A DNA stretch of 64,000 nucleotides, taken from assembly GCF_019925205.1 (NCBI RefSeq), contig NC_083562.1, positions 1,364,001 to 1,428,000 of the forward strand. The letters are read 5' to 3'. The notes under the pieces are model-generated. The model was given only the letters and a program-made list of their open reading frames with translations, had not been told where the DNA came from and ran no database searches. This stretch comes from Metopolophium dirhodum. Lineage: Eukaryota > Arthropoda > Insecta > Hemiptera > Aphididae. Both the position numbers and the translations under genes were made by a program. Positions 1 to 11,610 of the stretch are shown piece after piece (position 1 is the first letter of the stretch; the number at the start of each line of letters is the position of its first letter).

Positions 1-279
1 GATGGCTTAGACTCACACACACATACATGTATAGATAAGTCCGTGTACACTGTACACGTCCCTTTCGGATGGGCCGCTCTCGAGTTCCCTCGGCTTCCGG
101 GGAAACTTCACGGACGATTTTCAAAGGGCACGCTCGTACGGTCATTTTCCCAAGGGTAATTTGAGGTGGGGCAGCTGTCTGCTTTACCTAGTAAGTGTAT
201 ATGTACATGCACCCGTTAAAGACCCATCTCCATCTCTCAACACAGTCAGTATATATATTATGTGGATAAACTATATTAT

Positions 280-313
<34 letters not shown>

Positions 314-460
314 CATATTATAACCGAAACGTTTTCAGAGACGAGTGTCGCTCTATTATTGAACAGAAGATTAATCTTCTGCCGTTTCCCGGGATGTTGA
401 TATTAATTAAATTCCAACGGTTATATTCGCCAAAATATTTATTATCGCCACTGTTGTTCA
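1..460. other. GC-richer left edge plus TA microsatellite
   Basis: Positions 1-200 are richer in G, C and CpG than most of the window, and 190 carries a donor-like GTAAGT. A TA dinucleotide tract spans roughly 289-313. No convincing coding frame is seen; the open frame in this part has no ATG. It could be promoter or 5' UTR sequence for the candidate exon at 461. Confidence 0.35.
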
Positions 461-508
461 ATGTACGTGCACTGGTACATTATCAGTTTGCTTTGGCCGT
501 TATTTTGG
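461..508 (+). CDS. Candidate signal-peptide first exon (weak)
   Basis: An ATG at 461 opens a 16-codon hydrophobic frame, MYVHWYIISLLWPLFW, running directly into GTAAGTAT, a near-perfect donor, at 509. An in-frame stop lies upstream at 404-406. A short hydrophobic start exon far upstream is what a DIP-type gene needs. Against it, the exon ends in phase 0 while exon 25944-26059 enters in phase 1, so an unseen middle exon or the weaker acceptor at 25954 would be needed. Short hydrophobic frames are also common by chance in AT-rich DNA. Confidence 0.22.
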
Positions 509-2253
509 GTAAGTATAGCCACGGTTTTCCAATAATGACGGTGCACATGTATATCATAGGGTGAGTTAAGAGGCGCGTGATATAATAATTATATTATATA
601 AAATTAAACTTTTTTTTTTTTTAATTTGTTAGCCAACTTCAAGAAGTCCTGAAAGTACCACGTTAGTTTTCTCCATACCTTACTAACATTTTGCAAATTG
701 ATCGAATTTTTATTATTTTATTAAAAACATTTATTACCTAGCCTTAGTTTAACTCCGACTAAAGTCGGTCTTAAAATATTAGTATAAATGGGCAAAATGT
801 TTCGAAAGACTTGTTAGAGTTGTGAAATTGATTCGATCTTCAACTTTCAAAACTAAAAAAAAAACGAAAAAAACGTAGCACAGCGTTGAAGTACTATCCG
901 ATTTGGTTGGACTTTATTTTTGTAGGTAGAGCTTATGCAGGTTGCACTGTACTTTTACTCTGATAGCACAGTAGTTTTCCAAATATTGGAAAGTTTTGGA
1001 GAAAATCGGACAATATGAGGAGCGGAGGGAGCGCTGACCCGCTTTAATTAAAAAATCCTTGTGGAAAAAATAATAGTTTAAACCTTTTGCAAAATATTGG
1101 AGAACGTTTGGGGAAAATTGGACAATGTTGTCGGTCGACTTCACCCACATCCGAAGGCGGTTACACCACGCGGATCATAATCGTTTTGTATATTGTGCCT
1201 TTGAGTCTGTGTCGCATTACATTAGGGTGGTGCATTATTGCGGCCCGTGGGTATTTAAACAACAATGCAAATAACATGCAACTACTGGTCTTATTAGCGA
1301 AACCGTATACTACAAGAGGATTAGCCACCTCGGAATTAACGATTGCCGTCTGAATAGGTTTTAATGCAAAACGTGTTGGTATATTACATATTATAATAGC
1401 AGTTTTTAAATATAAAAATATGTGTTCACTACAATATGAATATACAATGTATACGTCATATTATACTGCATAGTCTCATATAATATCATTCCGTAAATAA
1501 TAAAATAATTGTTATTTAGTTATATAAATTCAACTTAAAGTTGTAGTATAATAACTACACTACAGTAAACATTCTGCCTTAGGTCAGTTATTATAACGAA
1601 TTAAAAACGCGAATGTATTTTGTACAATATAATTTTATATTCTGGTTACGTCAATAAGTACATAAACTGCTTAAACATAATAATATAACTACGTATCGTA
1701 GTAATCTTTTTATTTAATTACGCTAAAAGTGCAGTTTAGGTTGCATAAGTAGCCAAGTGGGTATTACTAACAAGACAGTAATATAATTACGGTCAATACA
1801 CATAATCCGTAATAATATTGTTTATTTTATGTGAAAATGGTAAATAAAAAAAGTGAAACGTTTTAGTCGGGGTGGTTGTTGCGGTAGGTAGTTAGTTCTC
1901 TTTTGTAATACTGAGTACGATATTTATTTGAAATAAAATCTCTGACAGAAATGGAAGGGATGACGGGGGATAAAAATATTAAATTAACAATGTTTGGGTT
2001 GAGAGTTTAGCGTACATTTCGACATGCAGCGAATGCGTATAAAATGCTTGTGAATCGATATAAATCCTATATAGGTATGTACCGGTAACCTGGTGTATGA
2101 ATATCAGATTAACGGCAACATAATAATTTATAACCGCATTATATATCACGTGACTATACCTATTTTAGTGTTCTCTCGGACAAAGACTCACACGAACAAA
2201 CTTCGGCTCGGCTAATTTGGACATTTTCTTGCGATGATTTTCAACGCATATGA
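509..2253. other. AT-rich noncoding stretch
   Basis: The stretch consists of AT-rich sequence with homopolymers. A moderately GC-rich part near 1000-1350 gives short overlapping ORFs on both strands with no recognizable domain. Nothing functional was identified. Confidence 0.4.
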
Positions 2254-2415
2254 CAGTGGTGGATCCAGAGGGGGGCAAAGGGGACATTTGCTGCCCCCTC
2301 TAAATCGCCATAGTTTCCTTATGTTTTACACCGTGTTTGGCCAATTGTTGTACTTTTTGTAATTTTGCTCCCCCCCCCCCCGAAAAAAAAAAATTAAGCC
2401 CTGGATCCGCCACTG
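2254..2415. mobile_element. hAT-type MITE with perfect 8-bp target duplication
   Basis: The ends are CAGTGGTGGATCCAG and CTGGATCCGCCACTG, a 15-bp terminal inverted repeat with one mismatch. The flanks at 2246-2253 and 2416-2423 are both GCATATGA, an exact 8-bp direct repeat that is diagnostic of hAT-superfamily transposition. The 162-bp body is non-coding and includes a run of about 12 C followed by A. It is a non-autonomous element mobilised by a transposase elsewhere. Confidence 0.9.
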
Positions 2416-2423
2416 GCATATGA

Positions 2424-4530
2424 ATGAAGATGCAGCATAATCTATATTCTATAGGCACGTATAATATTATTGTGAAGAATTAATTCGATTCTGTCCTAAG
2501 GTTTCGTTGAACTATTACAGTGGATTGTTTTCTATTCCTTATATTTTACGACTACGACGAGCATAATGGTCGTAGTATGCGTTTTTATCTCGCCTGACCG
2601 ACGGAGGTACACATATAATAATATCTCTCCATCTCGGTCAAATTGATTCAATAAAATCATAGTGTTGGAAATGTGAACGGAAAAATAACGATTTCAACGC
2701 GTCGTGGAAAAATGCGACGAAAAATAAATAAAATAATAATAATACTAAACTATCAGCTGCGTCGCATTTATATTTTGACTTTAAATAATAAAATATAATG
2801 ACTTTTGAATCGATTATTACGATGCTTTTTACTCAATAAAAAAATCGTCGTAGTGTGTATTTAATGTCTGTCGGTTTATATAATATTATCGAAATAGTTT
2901 TTTTTTCTATTATTATATCATAATCTATTCGATGTGCGCTTTTATATGGACCTCAACCTGTTATCATAAATTTTGAAAAATACGGGAATAAACTCGGATA
3001 AATGTTTTATGCATTTACAAATTACGAATAAATATAATTTATATACACGTTTACCGTAAATATCTATTTCATTTTGAATTCACTTCAATATAACAAATTT
3101 ATGTGTGAAAAATAATATAAGGATAAAATTCAAAATTAGAGACGTCGTATGGTGTTATAATAAATTATAGTAAATTGGTGGGGTATGCATCATTGTGAGC
3201 CAGTAAAAATAGTAGAGATATATTTAACGTTATTGGAAAGTCGAAGATAATAATATGATGACATTTCAGAAGAAATTGAATGTATGTCTGAGTTTGAAAG
3301 AAGGAAAAGCATCGAAAAAAAAATATTTGTATAAGAGGAACATTGATAGAAAATCTAATTTATAGAGACAAAACAAATACGTTGTTTATGTCGACAATCG
3401 AATTATCACAAAAGGTAGATAAATCCAAAAATAAAATCGCATCAAATTTTAATTAAATACGTGCTAGTTCTCAATTTATCTGTACAAAATAAATCGTTAT
3501 TTTTTGTGACAAGATTACATAGATGTATCCTATAGGTGTTCTATAATAAATATATATACCTATATTTAATTAATAATTTAATTTAAAATTTATATATGTT
3601 TGATTTAATATTAATATTTTTTTTTTGTTAACTGAATGCAGAAAATTTTAAATTATGAAGACATGTTAAGAACTCTACATACCAAAACAGATATTATGTG
3701 AATTGTTAGAACCGGACCTCCAATTAAATATACATATTGACTTCCTAAAAGAAACTAAATTAAAAAACTTAATTTAATCAAAGAATATACCTAATGTAAA
3801 TATAATTTAAACTTAATGGCCGCAGATTCCGCTTTTATTTATGAGATTTGAACAACTTTGTTAATATGTATAGGTGTGTTAATGTTTTTAATATTTTTGT
3901 GGTTATTTAATTTTGATTGTACATTTGTACACAATAAGATAAGTTTTTTTTTAGGAAATTAATCAAACGAAGTAAAGACAAAACATTTTAGTAAAATAAA
4001 TATTTCATTAGAAACTAACAGCAATGCAAATAAATATTTTTTAACGCATTCAGTATTAACATCAATCGAGTATTCAACGATTATAATAATTATTTTTAAA
4101 AAGATTTAATGGCGAAAGCTCACGGGTGGTCGTGAATTATAAATTTAATGGTTTGTGATGTGTTTTTTTGGATAAAACAACTCGTATAATATTTTAGAAC
4201 GCATCGTAATCGTGGCAGTTATGGCCAATATTAAAATAAGGACGATAACGGTTTTTCTTGTGCGAAAAAATTAAGGAGGACGGACGTTAGTGTGAAAAAC
4301 TATTTAGATTTTCTATTTGGCTACTGCGTTCAAATCGCTAAGTAGGTCAAATTATTCGCGGTGAGCCACGATGGGCGCGCGAATAAAAAGGAAAAGGGGT
4401 TTTAATAGATGGCGAGTAAAGATACAAATGGAAAAGTTTAAAATAAATGGTATGTAGAGACCTTATTTATGTTTACCTTTGCAATAGCATCGCACGCCGA
4501 ATTCCCATCTCTAATATTACACCCGGGAAA
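2424..4530. other. AT-rich noncoding stretch
   Basis: No gene, repeat structure or RNA was recognized. A GC-richer patch near 4100-4400 precedes the tandem duplication and has no supported coding content. Confidence 0.4.
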
Positions 4531-5302
4531 ATAGCTAAGGAGGCCGTTAACGACGATTCCTGCTGAATAAGACTTAACCGAATACGCACACGTCGTCTCT
4601 TGGTGCGAGTTACATTGGCGGTGCACGCACTACACCAACAAGGAGGAGAAAGAACGTAATAATCGGCGAAATCGGTAAATAACTCGACGTACGATTACTG
4701 GTGGGAACCACAGTGGTGTTGTATGCATTCTTGTACGTCTGTGTAATCTAAAATATTGCGAGAATCTGTTAAGGAATTCAATAAACTGTACACTTTGCTA
4801 ATTATTCAGTTTCGGTCAATAGTTTCTTAAGCAACGCGAAAATACCACAAATTACCGATATTATTATTTTCGTAGGTGTGCATCATATCTAAGGTGCCTA
4901 CCTATAGTATAGCTAAGGAGGCCGTTAACGACAATTCCTGTTAAATAAGACTTAACCGAATACGCACACGTCACTTGGTGCGAGTTACATTGGCGGTGCA
5001 CGCACTACACCAACAAGGAGGAGAAAGAACGTAATAATCGGTAAAATCGGCGAAATCGGCAAATAACTCGACATACGATTACTGGTGGATACCACAGTGG
5101 TGTTGTATGCATTCTTGTACGTCTGTGTAATCTCAAATATTGCGAGAATCTGTTAAGGAATTCAATAAACTGTACACTTTGCAAATTATTCAGTTTTGGT
5201 CAACAGTTTCTTAAACAACGCGAAAATACCACAATCTTGATATTATTATTTTCGTAGGCGTGCATCATATTGAATTTAAGGCAGGTACCACCTACCTATA
5301 AT
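4531..5302. repeat. Tandem duplication, two ~380-bp units
   Basis: Unit 1 (4531-4908) and unit 2 (4909-about 5302) both begin ATAGCTAAGGAGGCCGTTAA and stay collinear throughout. They share the parts CGAGTTACATTGGCGGTGCA and GTATGCATTCTTGTACGTCT and the final TTTCGTAGG. They differ by point changes, a 3-bp deletion and a 9-bp insertion of an AATCGG-type motif, so divergence is a few percent. No long ORF spans a unit. This is either a local segmental duplication or two monomers of a satellite-like sequence. Confidence 0.92.
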
Positions 5303-8300
5303 ATTCAACCCATCCAATAGTAACAAAAAAGCAGAAAACTGGTAGAGATATTTAATCGTAATAAACCACAATTATTATTGATTTAAATAAATGTTGGGGA
5401 ATTCTGAAGTTTTGTAAAAAAAGTCTAAACTGTAATTACAAAATATATGACTTTTAAAACGTGTGCTGGAAAATATTATTTTTATTTATTACTCATATCA
5501 TTTAAAAAAGAAAAAATATTTTAAATATTTTAATTACTTACTTTTTAAAAATGTTTTGATGCAACAATATGATACCTAGAAAAAAAAATCACTGTAACGT
5601 TTGTTTGTAATGTTTGTCTGTAATATTATTAACATTTTAAATTTATTATGATGATAACTTATCCTAACAAATTAAATCAAATTTGAACTGTGTTTTTTTA
5701 TATAAAATAATTTAAATCATACTTGTATTATGTTTTTCTAAAAACTGACATTTTCCATTTATTTCTCGTTAAAACCGCGTAAGAAGTTTCACTTCCCAAT
5801 AAGTGCGTACTCGTGTGACATACAGTTGTTTTGTTTAGTTTGGTATTTTTGAAAATTATTGATGATTTTTAATTTGTAAGATATGTTTTTATAGGTATTA
5901 TAAGTCATCTTTTGTAAGCTATACATTTTAGGTAAATTATCATTTTAGATATAAAAAAAAAAACATTTTTAAAACAATAAACATTTTTTGTGATAGGTAT
6001 TTGAACAATATTGTCCCATCCAGGTGTTAGTTCATGTTACACGAGCGCGCAAACGTCATTTTACAGTCATACACCATAGAAAATACCTTAAATACTCAAA
6101 TTTAGTTGTTATTTTTGATGTCATAACTCATGCAAATACGTGAATATAAATCATACAAATTCTATTACTTTTCTATTGGAAATGATAAGTATTTTTAATA
6201 AATAACACAATACATTTTTAGTGCGTTTTAAAATGTCTTATTTGACATTTTTTGAGTATATTTGCCTTTTTTTTCTAGAGTTTTAAAATCATAATAATCC
6301 TAAGATTAGCAATGAGTTTTGCTTCCTTGCAGTGTTATATGAATAACGTTATGCAATTCACATATTATAATTTTTCATCAAAACCTTGTCAACTTAATTT
6401 TAAACTGACAACAAATTCATTGGGCAATAAGGTCTCCACAGAATTATAAAATCGCGTTAATGTCGTAAAATTGCTAGAAAAATTCCTCAATATAGTTTGC
6501 CTGGTCAAACTTAAGATATTAACTACTTCAACACAAATATTTAAATCGTTTGATATAGTATTATACGTCCGATTAAATTAAAACGTCTAAAAATTTAAAA
6601 ATTTCACAAGTTTCAACGCTGAAGCCATGTTCCAAGAACTTTTACCGCATAAGTGCGTTAGTTAAGTGTACTACCAACAAATTAACTCATCAAACCATTG
6701 AAGATAAATCTACTTGTTGCCATTTTGTGAAGGTGGTACACCAAACTATCGGGGTTGACCCTAATATTATATTAATGTGTTAAAACATGTTATTGACAAA
6801 TTGACCAAATTGAGCAAAAACATCAAATACCCCTATGACTCGCATATTTATGTCCGTCGTCTACTCACTTGGACGGGTATTTAAGTACGACGTCGCTTTG
6901 GCTTTAAGTCGTACACGCCAACTGTTACACTACTCTGCACTAGTGTAAATAGTGTCTTCTCTAATATTGGCAGACGACTTCCGGACCATCTCGTATACTG
7001 GCCACCTATTTAAGTGCCTAAAACAATTTCAACCCCAATGTCCTCATACACTGTGTTAGACTTAAGAACAGTGAATAATAAAACATTATGATTGCCAATA
7101 ACAAAGTGGAATATTAGTGGGACAACTGTACGTCACGAAAGTATAACGCATCGTTTCATCATAATATTATGTGGTTTTTATGTGAACAATATTATTCATG
7201 TAAATTATATATTATCATATTTTATGTTCTAAAGCATTTTTTAAATAAGTTATTAGGTATTACTAATGCATACACAATTTGTGAACATTATAATATAATT
7301 TAAATTATAAGAAAAATTTCGTCAAGGATTACAAAATAATATTATAATTTTATAATGTTATCCATAATAAAACAATCAATAGTTCTAAGATACTAAGTTT
7401 ATTTATAATTTAGTTTTATGTCAATAAATGTATTACGAAACCTAATGTAACCTTAGCTCTTATAACTTATTTAATTTGTTTTGTAAAATACCTTTACATG
7501 TTTAAACTGTTTAAGTTATCGATACAACAAAAATTCCATCAATATGTCGTTAAGAAAATGTATTCTCAACATCACATGGTACATCAAACATTCAGACGTA
7601 ATGATAATAAAAGAAAAAAATCAAATTGTCTATGACATTCAATATTACAAATTTAATTATGTTATTATGTCAATCACTTTTAAGTTTTATTTTTATTTTT
7701 TCGCTTTCTTATTTCTTATTTTACACTATATTGCAAGAGACATTTCAAAGTAAATTGACAGGTGATGAAATATCAGAAAATGACTCAAACAAGTACTCTG
7801 TAAAAATCATCTCAATTGAGCAATAAATAAAGAAACGAACATTTTTTATAAAAGGATCATAAATCATAACCTTCCAAAACTTTCCGTGCCTAGTAAATAA
7901 TACGTTGTTTGAGACACAGCCTTAGAAGTAGAGAGTGCCGAGTGCAAAAAAAAATGTAAAGAAAAATATAATAATCGCAAGTAGTTATATATATACTAAT
8001 ATACTAATGTACGTAGTAAAATACATAATATACTTCACTGTTCCTATATAAGTAAAAATGGACTGTAGGTATGTATAAATTGACGTATTGTATAAGTATA
8101 CTATTCAACAAATGTATAATCGTTGTTGGCAAATAAATATTTTTATATCATATTCACTACGATACAAACGAGTTAGAACTTAGAATTATCAAAATTTAAT
8201 ATTTGGCCTAATTTTGGTGTGCAAAATGGCTTGAGTTATTACACATTATTATTATTATCATGCGATTATCGTATCATATTTTGTACATTACACGAAGAGT

Positions 8301-11106
8301 TGGAAGACATTTTTTCATTTATATATTTATTGTTATTACCAGTGTCGTATAAAATATATGCACCCAAAGTTCTTCAAATTGAAATTATCATAACTCTCAT
8401 TTACACTCTCTTTCTATACGTTTATCTCTAAGGTTAAAGAAAATATTTCCATAGAATAATTTCATGATTTAAAAAAAATTATATCATATTATAACCAGTA
8501 ATTAATTTATCAGTTGTAGACCATGTAACAATTAATATTTCGAACAAGTATAATTATGGATATATTATATAAGATTAACAAAGATATTTTTGTTTTTAAA
8601 TTTGAATCTTTTAATGTCATTAATCATTTTTTAAAATCAATATAATTCAATTTATTTAGCCCAATTAAAATAAACGAACTATGAATACGCTGTATTATAG
8701 AGGTGTATAATAATATATGTATTTAGGATTAACTTAATTTGAATAAAACAACGCTATAGTTATTGATTTAACAAGTTCATATTCACGTAGCACTCATAAA
8801 CAATAGAAAATAAACTTAAACCAATGTCTCAAAATAAAAAGAATATACCTATAGGTACATATTATTATAAGATGCATAATTATATATAAATGTAATATAT
8901 TAATACAGATGTAATGAAATGAGTTGAAAACTTTCGTCGTATTGCTTTAAAGCAGATACCTATACATAACTAATCGTATACCAATACGATGAACCAACAC
9001 AAAAGCTTATATGATTATTACTAACGATAAAATACTATTTTTTTTTTAATGATTAGATATAATTAAAATTTTTTAATGAATACAAAAATACTTATATAAT
9101 ATTGGAACATACAACAATAATTTGAAATTTCATTATTTGTCGCATTATTCAAGAAACTGTTAACGACTTGAAAAACGAAATGTTTGAAAAAATTCGCCAG
9201 TGTTCAATTTATGAGCATTATTAGCTTCACTTTGAAAACTGAAAACATTACAAATTAAATAAAATTGAATACAATAAAAATAGATATAGTTGATAATATA
9301 GAGTCAAAGTTTCCAATTATTGCTCACTTATTCATTTTGTTTTAAACTAATGTTTTGTGATAATATTAAACACGTTTGATTTCAATGATAAAGGATATCA
9401 TTAATAAATAAATATTTCGCAGAGATTAGTTAAAACCAACAATAATGGGGTATTGCTAAAAAAATAAATGGTTTATGATTATTATTTATTTAAACTCAGA
9501 AAAACAATTGGTTCAATTATTGAAATATTGTCAATGCATCAGATCTCAATTTTCTATCTATATAATGCTACAAGATTGTTTTTTGAATAAACCCTTCTAA
9601 AAAAAAACATATTATTATACGACCAAATCACATCTCTTTTCACATCTGAATCTAAAATAGAAAATCGCATAGTTGCGCTAAAATAATTATTAAATTCCTC
9701 GATTTGTATAAGTTCAAAAATTATCTGAATTCCAAACTCTGTAATGGTATTATCTTTACGGTTCTTGGGATTTTTATGTTTATTCGGCTTTACCAAATAA
9801 ATAAACTTATAATTTTTGGTAACGACGATAGTTTACCTAACGTAACGTACAGTACAACAGGCGTGGTCGTCACTTTTTCAGCTAGAATAGTCAACGGGGT
9901 GAATATCATAAAATATTCCATATTGTTTTTAATATCGTATTAGATATTATAAAGTGCTATTAATTAAATTTAATATGCCCTGTTACGTCCAAGTAGGTTA
10001 TTGTTCGCCAGTAGTTAAAAGTTACAAAAATCATTAGGTTAGGTTAGGTATATATCTATATTAGGTATATAAATTTCATCTAACCACGTAATTTGAAAGA
10101 GATGGGTTAAATGTAACTATCACGTATCGGTGTTTTTATCTTGACTTTCTTACATATTATTAAAAACGATGGATTTAATTCCACAAATATTAAAATTGAC
10201 AATATATTTATACATTACTCTATGAACTATTACAAAAATATTAAACAGTAAAACATGAGGCATATAATATCTATTATAATATTGCGTATATTATTAATTA
10301 AAAATAGTATAAACAGAAGGAAGTGAAGAACCAAAGTAGCTATATTTTGTCTTGACGTTTCAGTATGTAAGATGACTTAGTTATTTAAAAAATGTGCGAA
10401 TTACATTAAAAGTTAGTCAAACACAATATAATATGGATAAACAATACTTTCAGTTACGTAGGCATTGTTTTGAAGGTAGCCGGGTAGTGTACACATAACC
10501 GTGTTGTTACGTTTTAAAACATATGACTTTCAGTTTTGGGTATCACCACAAATTTAAACAGAGAAGAAAATAAACAAAAGGTTTAAAAAAGGTGTAATTT
10601 GTAAGAGACCCTATTTACACGCGAAGTTGTGGACGAAATATGTGTTTTTTTTTTTTTTTAACGGACGCAGTTACCTTTGCGGAATACACGAGGACAATAA
10701 TTATTAGAAGAAAAAACCGTCACGACAAGAACAGAAATAATTGGACCGGTGAAGTTTTATTTATCTCGGTCCGACCATAAAGTCAGTATTGACCCCTAAG
10801 TGCTGGAATACGCCGCCGTCGACGAGAAAAAATCTTGTTTCGACAGGTTGTTAACAAAACCCGCGCATAAGATGTCGTAAGAATATAATGAAACTTTGGA
10901 GAATTCGTGTGGATTATAATAAAATATTTCGAAGTAATGGGTTTTCAATTATTCAGAAAACAGACCGCCATTTGCCGAGTTAACATAAATACTCGGGCAC
11001 GATAATATGAACAATAATAATAATTATTATTATAAACTATTAGCGTAGGTAGTAGTCAAAATCGCTATCAAGAATAGCAGTCTCTCAAATTGTATACCAC
11101 CTAAAT
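5303..11106. other. AT-rich noncoding stretch with one LTR-like patch
   Basis: The stretch is mostly AT-rich sequence with short chance ORFs (for example near 7544-7826, 8219-8431 and 9554-9943) that show no domain. Positions 6720-7110 are compositionally different and are described separately. About two and a half TTAGG-like units occur near 10035, too few to call telomeric. A GC-richer patch lies at 10610-10970. Confidence 0.4.
6720..7110 (+). promoter_or_regulatory. Possible promoter or solo-LTR-like segment
   Basis: This GC-richer block has a TATTTAAG box at 6878-6885, followed by CpG-containing sequence and an AATAAA signal at 7077-7082. That order (TATA, leader, polyadenylation signal) resembles an LTR or a small transcription unit. 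I could not find matching repeat ends or a target duplication, so the assignment is weak. Confidence 0.2.
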
Positions 11107-11610
11107 AAAAAGGTGGGCATTCACTTGTTAAAAAGTTATTTATTTTTTTAACTTGACTAGTTAATTATTTTGTTTTTAACTAACTAACTTATTCAGTTAA
11201 AATGTTTATTGTTGTAACTTAACTTTTTATAGTTAATTATCATTGTCATACAGTTAAGTTAATTTTCTTTTCGTGTCATGCAAACCAGACTTTTCGAGTT
11301 TGGTAATTTTTTTTCCAATTATATATTATAGTCATCTAATTTTTTACAGCGTTAGACGTCTTGATAAATGTTTGTGTGAATCAAAATACTAGCTGCAGGG
11401 CAGTTTATAACTTAAAAATATTGTAAATTGAAAAAAAATACCTGCATGTACTTTTTTTAACTGAGTTCAGTTAAGTTTATTTTCTATCTCAACTTTAAAC
11501 TTATCTATTTACATTTTTTTTCCGTTAACTTTTAAATTAACTGAAGGAAATTCAATTGGATTAACTTAACTTGCGGCAGCTAATTATTTTCGTTAACTTG
11601 CCCACCTTTT
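11107..11610. mobile_element. MITE-like element with AAAAGGTGGGCA ends
   Basis: The left end reads AAAAGGTGGGCA and the right end TGCCCACCTTTT, an inverted pair enclosing about 504 bp. The interior is full of TTAACT motifs on both strands, giving further self-complementarity. The flanks CCTAAATA and CCTAGGTA match at 6 of 8 positions and may be a decayed target duplication. No transposase frame was seen. Confidence 0.6.

Noticed and set aside
10028..10060. TTAGG-like units resembling insect telomere repeat
   Set aside because: Only about two and a half units, far too few for a telomeric tract.
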